Below are positions 56,819 through 64,000 of a DNA stretch of 64,000 nucleotides, in pieces. The stretch is from Plantago major (taxonomy: Eukaryota > Streptophyta > Magnoliopsida > Lamiales > Plantaginaceae). Made by a program: the position numbers and the translations under genes. The first letter of the stretch is position 1; each line of letters begins with the position of its first letter. Where the stretch lies: contig CM048843.1 in NCBI GenBank assembly GCA_026545765.1, positions 14,599,200 through 14,663,199 of the forward strand. The letters are read 5' to 3'. The notes below the pieces were generated by a model. That model made no database searches and was not told the origin of the DNA. It saw only the letters and a list, made by a program, of their open reading frames with translations.

Positions 56819-57310
56819 GATCATCTCCAGCAGTTGCAACTATCTGCAACCCACTTTTCCTGCCACGTCATCATTCCACTCACTGCAACCCACTTTGCAA
56901 CTCTCTTCAATTTTCTACTCCAATAGTTGGGGCCCAAATTTATTTTATTTTCACATTTCTTTCAAACTTAATTTTTCATTTCATTTTCTTTTCTCATTTC
57001 CTTTTAAACTTTATTCTTGAATTTATTTTAAATGTCGTTAATTAATTATAATAAAATCATATTATTATTTTTAAATATATTACTTGAAAATAAAAATTAC
57101 ATTACTTAAAAAAAATTACAATACTTGAAATTGAAATGAAAATTACATCAATTAAACTACTACATTCAAATTCCAGTTATCATACCCGCAAAACTCACAC
57201 GCTTCCTTGTAGAGCTTCTTCTCGCTATCTTTCAATTCTACTCCTGTATCCATTTTGGCGGAAAGCATCAAATACGTGTCCTTCATCTTTTGCGTGCTAG
57301 CTTTTGGAAC
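56819..57310 (-). mobile_element. Truncated PIF/Harbinger-like element
   Basis: The left end GATCATCTCCAGCAGTTGCA, preceded by TAA, is a typical Harbinger terminus. On the minus strand at about 57310-57170 a frame reads MKDTYLMLSAKMDTGVELKD and LYKEACEFCGYDNWN, which looks like the DNA-binding accessory ORF of these elements, though I am not certain. No opposite terminus was found. Confidence 0.4.
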
Positions 57311-57864
57311 ATATCTAGTTTACATTTTTCAAGTGCGTTTTTACGTTTTTTAGTATCTGTATTTTTTTTACAAGTGTAATTTTAAATTCAAATAATATGT
57401 ATTTTGAATTTTAGAAGTAATGTTTTATATATACGTATATTTATATTGCTACAAATATTATTATCATATGAATTTTTTTTACAATAGTTAGAAAAATCAA
57501 AGCAAACAAATAATAAGAAGAAATGAAAAACAATAGAACAAAAACACAAAGAAGTAGAAACAAAAAAGAACTAAATAGAAACATAAAACACCTCAACACA
57601 AAAGAAAACCAGAAAATAAAAAAATAAAAAAGATTAAAAAAAAAGTAAAAAAGACGCTGGGGTAGAATCCTAATTTTGGACTGTGCCCCAGCATCTGAAA
57701 CTTCAGCCTTGCTTTGAGACTCTGCTGAAGTCTCAAAGTAATGCCTATTTGGGAGTCTGATGTAGTTGGTCTGATTTGAGTATGTCTGACTGGGTTCCCA
57801 TTGTAATTTCCAGCCATGAGGCCCAATTACACTCCACATATGTACTTTTTCACTAGCTCTCACT
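57311..57864. other. Intergenic, AT-rich
   Basis: A-rich on the plus strand (57478-57650), giving Phe-rich minus-strand frames that are not genes. Confidence 0.45.
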
Positions 57865-57869
57865 CATTT

Positions 57870-58226
57870 TGTTATATATCCCGAAGTGGAACGGATATGC
57901 ATCTATATTAAGTCTGCCAAGGACATGAAGGTAATTTCCGGATGCAGGGGCATGTAAGTAATTTCTGGATGAATGACTGATGAGATGATAGAGCATGTAG
58001 TGGGTTTTTGTGGGTTTATACCTCAAACCCATTTTAGCCTTTCAGGTCTCGATTTCATCTCTGTCATATTTGCTCCATTGATCTCCGGTGGCTTGTTGCT
58101 TTTCCCGATTGATCGTTTAGTTTCTTATTGTAGTTTCATATCATCTTGTTGCTTAGATTTTGCAATTCTGGCCTTGTAATCGTTTATTTGCATATTCAAT
58201 GAAGTTTATCAGATTTGGGTGTTACA
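57870..58226 (+). repeat. 5' LTR of the 3.6-kb element
   Basis: 357 bp. Nearly the same sequence as 61151-61515, ending GGTGTTACA. Confidence 0.88.
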
Positions 58227-58248
58227 ATTGGTATTCAGAGCAAGGTTT
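58227..58248 (+). promoter_or_regulatory. Primer-binding site
   Basis: ATTGGTATTCAGAGCAAGG matches the initiator-Met complement TGGTATCAGAGC with one extra base. Confidence 0.65.
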
Positions 58249-58282
58249 GTAACCTACCGGCGAAATTGACCCATTTTGATGG

Positions 58283-58582
58283 ATGAAGGATCGGATCGGC
58301 ACACAGGTGAAGCATCGTGTCAAGATGGAAGATATAAATGTTCGATTTGAAGGGATTCGCTTAGATATGGTGGATTATATGGAAGCTTGGTATGCGATTT
58401 GGGAAGATTACTTTGTGATCCAGTTCGGATGTCTTCCTCGATCTACCAGCGACCTTCACGGTGTCCTTACTGCTCAACTCAGGTACCTCATCTCTTCATT
58501 GAATGATTTCTTCGTATCCCATAGTGTTATTGAAGAATTCACACCCGTTCTCCTCAAAGCATTATTGATACTTCCAAAGTGA
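58283..58582 (+). other. Unrecognised 99-codon frame in the LTR element
   Basis: Contains VRFEGIRLDMVDYMEAWYAI and HGVLTAQLRYLISSLNDFFV. It follows the primer site where gag would start, but I see no Gag signature. Could be captured host sequence or degenerate gag. Confidence 0.3.
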
Positions 58583-58861
58583 CTCACTGAATATCCACTC
58601 AACTATGATATCGGTCTAAAATTGTTCGATATTTATGGTCTATGTCTGGATTGCTATGAAATGTTTGTGGAATTGATTGATGAGAGTCCTCATTTAGTTT
58701 TGAAGCAGAGGAATCAACATATTAGCTGCTTGAATTATTGGGGGGTTGTATGATAAGGCGAACTTAGAAGCTTTAACAATATTTGAATGCCTTAATAAGA
58801 TTCTCAAAACGCAATTGGATATGAAGGTAGTGCAGCAAGAAGAGAGTAATGGTTACTCATG

Positions 58862-59158
58862 ACAGGTCCACACACGTTGTTCGTATGATATTGTCCGCTT
58901 TGGACCGGATCCCGCATGGATTTGTTTTTGGTATTCCCAAAAGGCCTCATAAGAGTGATGGTTTGCATATATACCATTCACCACAACCACTTTTAACCGA
59001 TGTGCGATGTTACATCTATCCCCCTTAAGGGATCGACGTCCTCGTCGAGCTTTCAGGGCTTACAATCGGTCCCAAGATCATCCAGCCGTGCAGGATTCTA
59101 GAGGTGGCTCCCACCGTCGTTACGGTGTAGCACTTTGCCCTGCATGTGGGATGTTACA
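58862..59158. mobile_element. Possible TRIM or solo-LTR-like insertion
   Basis: A GC-richer block begins TGACAGGTCCACACACG, includes ATTGTCCGCTTTGGACC and GTGCGATGTTACATC, and ends GTGGGATGTTACA. It stands out in composition from the rest of the interior. No clear target duplication was found. Confidence 0.35.
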
Positions 59159-60346
59159 ACCAAGATGTTAATGAGTTCCATTTTTTGGTAATTGGTGCGA
59201 AGCCAGAGATGGACAAGATAATAACGTCAGGTTGTGGAGTGAAATATATCAATATAAGTGATGAGGAGATGACTGATACGAATGAGAAATTGGGTGAAAG
59301 TTATGATGTTCTTAGCTCTGGTAAGGAAATGGACGAGCAGTCAGGTGAGAAGGACAATGAAAATGGAGTAGGGTTGGATAACGAGAAGGAAAAGGAAAAT
59401 GAGTTTGGAGGAGAATTTAATAATGCTATTGAATTGAGCCTTGGTTTTAAAAATGATTACTCAGCTTATGGAGTTGCATTTTTTGGTAATGAGAAAGGTG
59501 CTCGTATTGATTTCACCGTGGTGTTTGACATGATGAACGTTGCTTCAAAGAGCTCCAAGATCCTGACCGTTGTAGAAATTGGCACTAGCAATGCATGGTT
59601 TCACTTATATTTAATTAAGAGTGGCGCTTATAAAACCATCAGAGGATGGGTGCTTTTTTTATCAATCATATTGGCATAACGAGAAGGAAATGGACGAGCA
59701 GTCAGGTGAGAAGGACAATGAAAATGGAGTAGGGTTGGATAACGAGAAGGAAAAGGAAAATGAGTTTGGAGGAGAATTTAATAATGCTATTGAATTGAGC
59801 CTTGGTTTTAAAAATGATTACTCAGCTTATGGAGTTGCATTTTTTGGTAATGAGAAAGGTGCTCGTATTGATTTCACCGTGGTGTTTGACATGATGAACG
59901 TTGCTTCAAAGAGCTCCAAGATCCTGACCGTTGTAGAAATTGGCACTAGCAATGCATGGTTTCACTTATATTTAATTAAGAGTGGCGCTTATAAAACCAT
60001 CAGAGGATGGGTGCTTTTTTTATCAATCATATTGGCATTTCGACAGGGGGAAAGAAATGAGATTCTTGACATATTACTTTTGTTGTCTCAGGCAATAAGA
60101 AATCAGCTAGATTCGCACACACTCTACCACATCAAGTTGTTATCCATGAAGTTTCGGCCAACCAACTCCTATATAAACCAATCTGGTTTGAATTTTATTA
60201 ATTCTGGAAGTATACAGATTCTGAAGTTTGTTGGTTTTACTGTGAGAAATGTTGTGTATCATTTTACATTGATTAGTGGTCAGATGAAGCAACTCACTTG
60301 CTGCGTTGGAGAAGAAGAAAGGGTGCAATCTTACTGCAATACCTAG
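59146..60346 (+). other. Unrecognised ORFs with a perfect duplication in the LTR element
   Basis: Two overlapping forward frames (59146-59679 and 59621-60346) share a block of about 118 residues: an acidic KDNENGVGLDNEKEKENEFG segment, then GFKNDYSAYGVAFFGNEKGA and ILTVVEIGTSNAWFHLYLIK. I do not recognise a family. The second frame continues to a further 100 residues. The acidic start and the duplication are the main visible features. Confidence 0.4.
59323..60038 (+). repeat. 361-bp direct tandem duplication
   Basis: AAGGAAATGGACGAGCAGTC starts at 59323 and again at 59684. By eye the two copies are identical through ...ATCAATCATATTGGCA, with a few joining bases (TAACGAG) between them. Such identity suggests a recent event or conversion. 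Confidence 0.9.
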
Positions 60347-60612
60347 ATCGTCGAGGATATGCAATGGTATACTGTCGTTTCATTATCCACTATTCTCTTT
60401 AATTCTCAAGGACCACTAGAGATGTTACTACAAAGTGAGGGGAGTAAACATGACTACGCCACTTTGATCCTTTCTGCTGAAATTTGCAAGATTGTTAAAA
60501 TGGATTTAAAGATTATTACAGCTGGAATGATAAACTATTCCAGGAGAGGAAGTTTTATATGTTGCAGTGGATGGCAATTGTTTAATTAGCTACTGGGGCC
60601 ACAACAATTCCG

Positions 60613-61191
60613 ATGAAAGGTTGTGGAGAAACTTGTGATCTCCTATTCACTTTACGAATTGAAGGATACATGTTAGGTGCATTATTTCCATATGTATATG
60701 TGCTTTCTTGTGTATACATTGACCCTTGCCAGAAATTTCGAGTTGAGGTGTTTGAGACTCTAACACAGGCTGCTAACTTGTTGAGTTCTATGGCTAGTGA
60801 CTTGCAGACTATGATGGCAATTCACTCAAGGTGGATATGGGATCCAGGGCCTAGAGGTACCGCCTTGTCATATTGTCGAAGTTATCATTTCGGCACATTC
60901 CTGGAGGTGCTATCTAATTACATGGAGCTATGTTCGACACCACTCCAGATTAGTGACCTTTATATGAGTCCAGTGCAATTCAAACTTGGGTTGCTCTTCT
61001 CTCTACTCGAATTTGGGATCCAGGAGGGGCAAGACTCTAAACTAATTTGGATACATTTTTCATCACCTTGTGATACATACCCAGACATGGCAATATTGTT
61101 GTTATCATTCCATACGCCTCGAGGAGAAGGCTTATATAAGGGGGAAGGAATGTTATATTCCGAAGTGGAATGTATATGCATCTATATTTAA
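60613..61191 (+). other. Unrecognised 192-codon frame in the LTR element
   Basis: Starts MKGCGETCDLLFTLRIEGYM with a hydrophobic stretch (LGALFPYVYVLSCVYI), contains RVEVFETLTQAANLLSSMAS, and its end overlaps the 3' LTR. No known domain seen. It may be host-derived cargo or an accessory ORF. Confidence 0.35.
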
Positions 61192-61515
61192 GTCTGCCAA
61201 GGACATGAAGGTAATTTCCGGATTAAGGGGCATGTAAGTAATTTCTGGATGAATGACTGAATACTGATCATTAAAGTGAGCATGAGATGATAGAGTAGGC
61301 AGTGGGTTTTTGTGGGTTTATACCTTTAACCCATTTTACACATTCAGGTCTCGATTTCATCTCGTCATATTTGCTCCGCTGATCTCCGGTGGCTTGTTGC
61401 TTTTGCTGGTTGATCGTTTAGTTTCATATCATCTTGTTGCTTAGATTTTGCAATTCTGGCCTTGTAATCATTTATTTGCATATTCAATGAAGTTTATCAG
61501 ATTTGTGTCATTACA
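61151..61515 (+). repeat. 3' LTR of the 3.6-kb element
   Basis: 365 bp. Pairs with 57870-58226 and is followed by CATTT. Confidence 0.88.
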
Positions 61516-61520
61516 CATTT

Positions 61521-62120
61521 TGCTTTCTGTCACCAAATTGTCAATACCACAGTTCACAATCAAAACTCTCGGGATTAATATTGTGAATGTAGCGTGTTTC
61601 CCCTCCTATGTATTTTGGACCATTTTGTCCATCGAATTGTCCCCCAACAGATACAAATAGTCCCCTTAATCAGCCGAATAGACTGCAATGGAACCAAAAT
61701 ATAAAACATTAGTAAGCAATTCCATCCACTTAATAGACTCTCAACCTTTTTAATCTAACAACTATGCACAAATTCACTATATAGACTACACACCAGTTTA
61801 AACTTATAATCATATTGTAAACAATCCATCACATCATTAGAACTTGCAGGTTGCGTTCCGCCAATCATTAATTTGACTAATCTCATACAAATTTGACAAT
61901 GAGCATTTGGTCACTGCATTAGGAGAAACAATGGGTGTTGGAGGATGGACAAATTGCTACGGAGTATATATATGCCTGGTGAATAATCATGTACTAAGAA
62001 ACAGGGAATTGCAGTCTTATGGCAAAAGTGGTTGTTGAAGAAGGTAATCCTCCTACAATGAGGCATTAGTGTACTTCACAAAAATATTCTCAACTACAAC
62101 AAATATATGTTTATAGTTAA
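61521..62120. other. Intergenic, nothing recognised
   Basis: AT-rich sequence between the LTR element and the possible Helitron end. No gene. Confidence 0.45.
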
Positions 62121-62121
62121 A

Positions 62122-62158
62122 CTAGTATAATTGACACGCGGGTATGATACCCGCGTGA
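62122..62158 (-). mobile_element. Possible Helitron 3' terminus (minus strand)
   Basis: A perfect 10-bp stem, CACGCGGGTA and TACCCGCGTG, with a 3-base loop is followed on the minus strand after about 9-11 bases by CTAG and then T. This is the Helitron 3' layout. No TC 5' end or Rep/helicase ORF could be matched. Confidence 0.4.
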
Positions 62159-62160
62159 CC

Positions 62161-62702
62161 GTTTTATATAACGTAAACGTGTAATTTACATAAAAGAAAA
62201 ATAAAAAAAGAAATAAGAATCAAATAAATGAAATGAATTTTTACTATTATTTACATTACATGGCCGTATAATGTAACATGTACATGCATATTAGTTGGTT
62301 ACCAACTACCATATTATTTTACCACTTGTTTTCTTCTTTTTAACTTTTGATGTGGTAACTTCCATTTTGGTGAAGTAACTACTTGGTTGACTTTGGTTAG
62401 GATATAATATAGATATTAAACACCAGCAATGAACTTTGTTCAGCTTATCTAGTTTCTAAATATGGTGGAGGCCTGAAAATAAATCATAACAGCTACACTA
62501 TAGAACAACATGCTTACCTCACAAGAAGGCTAACCAGATTAATGTAGCAGGTCACGATGCACACTTGAACATTCGAAGCAGGTGGCAAAGAAGTAACACG
62601 AAAACCTTGTAGATAGAAATTTAAAATTCAGCAAACGAAACTAAAGGTTATGTCATAATATACCAGCGCAAGATATGTAATTCTCGATTTAGTTCAATGC
62701 CA
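62161..62702. other. Intergenic or Helitron body, nothing coding
   Basis: AT-rich. If 62122 is a true Helitron end, this would be inside that element. Confidence 0.4.
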
Positions 62703-63734
62703 TTTTTTTGTTTTTTGAGAAGAAATTTGCACATATCATTAGCAAATGATAAACATAAGGTTTACAAATACAGATTAAAAAGGTAAACCAGAATCTCCAT
62801 CACAATCGACAGTAATTTCTTTAGCTAATCTATGTGCAATCTCATTTCCCTCTCTTCTAATATGTAAAAAATCTACATGATGAAAAGAGGTTAAAAGATT
62901 CAAACCCTCCTGCACAAATAAACCAGCAGAAGAAAGTGTTACATCAGAACTTCGAAAAGCATGCATAACAGAGCTATTATCCCCTTCCAACAGTAAATTC
63001 ATCCAACCAGATTCAATGGCAAACTTCACGGCTTCAACAACTGCCAAAGTTTCAGCAACATCCGAATGAATAATACGCGAAATTGTTCTGTGTCTCCACG
63101 CAATAATTGACCCATCATGATTTCTAGATACCATGCCTAAACCAGCCGCCTTAGAGGATTTGAAGATAGCAGCATCAACATTAATTTTGATCCAGTTTAC
63201 AGGTGGAGATTTCCAAATTGCATTAAGATGTGGAGGACTTGGCTGTGCATACAACAATCTTGCATACTGGAATCTGCAGATATAATCAAATATAAATTGT
63301 ACAGCACCTTGTGGATCAAGAAGAGAATCTCCATGCACTATTCTGTTGCGTTGATACCATATGCCCCAGCATAAACAAACAAATCTAGCAAATTGAGCAT
63401 TATCCACAACGCCATAAACCTGTTGAAACCAATCCCAAACATTTGACACATTCAGATTTATAGCATTAAAAGGAATATTTGACATGGCCCAAATCAGTCT
63501 AGCAAAATCGCAATGCAAAAATATATGCAAAGCTGTTTCCTCACTGCTATGCCACAACGGACACATAGAAGTTGTAATAATCCTTCGACGAACCAAATTT
63601 GCTGTTAAAGGTAGACCATTACGTAATACTCTCCATGCAAAAATCTTTATCTTATTAGGAATGTTCAAATTCCAAATAAAATTCCAGTTTAAAGGAGATA
63701 CCATATTTTCAAATACACTGATACATATATGCAA
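62703..63734 (-). pseudogene. 5'-truncated LINE: zf-RVT and RNase H
   Basis: A 319-codon minus-strand frame (63734-62775) reads WNFIWNLNIPNKIKIFAWRV and CPLWHSSEETALHIFLHC (the reverse-transcriptase-linked zinc region; one Cys of the usual CPLC is Trp), then a plant LINE RNase H with INVDAAIF, SDVAETLAVVEAVKFA, LLEGDNSSVMHAFRSS and GNEIAHRLAKE, keeping the acidic catalytic residues. An A-rich tail on the minus strand (about 62722-62706) marks the LINE 3' end. The 5' limit near the start of the zinc region is typical of truncated insertion. The open frame is long, but without RT it is not functional as an element. Confidence 0.85.
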
Positions 63735-63848
63735 TGAATTAATTTGTAACTAACTTCATCAACTAGACAGAAGTTAACAGACACCAAGCGCATACATGAT
63801 ATCAGCTTGATCAGAAATTTAGAACCACTACATCTTGGGAGTTCATAC

Positions 63849-64000
63849 TGATAGATCATGTAAATATTAGTTAGAATATTAAAGAATCTAGAATCTTAAT
63901 CATAGTAGGTTTAGTATAGCTTAGTTAGAATAGCATTAGTCTAAAACTCTATATTGTACTCTTGTATTTATACCCCATGGTTATCAATGAATTCTTCACG
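63849..64000 (+). mobile_element. Possible LTR start, running off the window
   Basis: TGATAGATCATGTAAATATT starts an AT-rich stretch with TTGTATTTATACCCCATGGT near 63964, resembling a copia LTR with its promoter/R region. The other end is beyond the window. Confidence 0.35.

Larger units (their letters stand above)
57870..61515 (+). mobile_element. Complete LTR retroelement without recognisable gag-pol
   Basis: LTRs at 57870-58226 and 61151-61515 (TGTTATAT...TTACA), perfect target duplication CATTT at 57865-57869 and 61516-61520, a primer site resembling initiator-Met just after the 5' LTR and a purine tract AAGGGGGAAGGAA before the 3' LTR. The 2.9-kb interior has several ORFs that I cannot assign to gag, protease, RT or integrase, so it must move with enzymes from another element. 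The 3' LTR has a 20-bp insertion (near 61259) relative to the 5' LTR. Confidence 0.85.

Noticed and set aside
57441..57863. Minus-strand 140-codon frame, Phe-rich with hydrophobic runs
   Set aside because: Translation of an A-rich plus-strand tract; apparent membrane segments are compositional.

Overview
This is nuclear DNA of a flowering plant, most likely an asterid eudicot. The evidence is AT-rich intergenic sequence, GT-AG introns in plant-type genes, and plant families of Tat-type Ty3/gypsy, Ty1/copia, CACTA, hAT, PIF/Harbinger, Stowaway and LINE elements. I cannot name the species from sequence alone. No tRNA or rRNA gene and no CRISPR array was seen.

Host genes lie in the first 24 kb, all on the minus strand. 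(1) 6697-10163 is a ten-exon MEKK/YODA-class MAP kinase kinase kinase. Its reading frame is intact at 607 aa, but the DFG Asp, the catalytic-loop Asn and the first glycine of the P-loop are all replaced, so it looks like a pseudokinase. (2) 15122-15509 is the 3' coding exon of a mitochondrial bL28-type ribosomal protein whose N-terminal coding exon I cannot find. (3) 20371-23366 is a three-exon LOG2/LUL-type RING E3 ubiquitin ligase of 372 aa, predicted to be N-myristoylated. Around them lie minisatellites (1-2.1 kb), a Tourist-like MITE, a LINE fragment carrying a hAT MITE, a 2.06-kb non-autonomous hAT-like element and smaller repeats.

From 24 kb onward the window is mostly transposons. A solo gypsy LTR lies at 24233-25146. 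A 29.5-kb nest follows at 26427-55892. A hAT-like element sits in a local tandem repeat. Inside it is a minus-strand copia element (27966-55189). Inside the copia are a complete Tat-type gypsy element (28035-40562, in the copia's left LTR) and a CACTA element (42861-50611, in the copia's RT-RNase H region). Each layer has its own target-site duplication (TGGRGTAT, AACTC, GCACT, TTC), so the order hAT, then copia, then gypsy and CACTA, can be read directly. The gypsy element carries an antisense, apparently spliced coiled-coil ORF and three tandem-repeat arrays in its long 3' region.

From 56 to 64 kb there is a Tourist-like MITE, a Harbinger fragment, a complete 3.6-kb LTR element (57870-61515) with no recognisable gag or pol and an apparently perfect 361-bp internal duplication, a possible Helitron terminus, a 5'-truncated LINE and the start of a possible LTR running off the window. 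All transposon-encoded ORFs seen are broken by frameshifts, stops or insertions.
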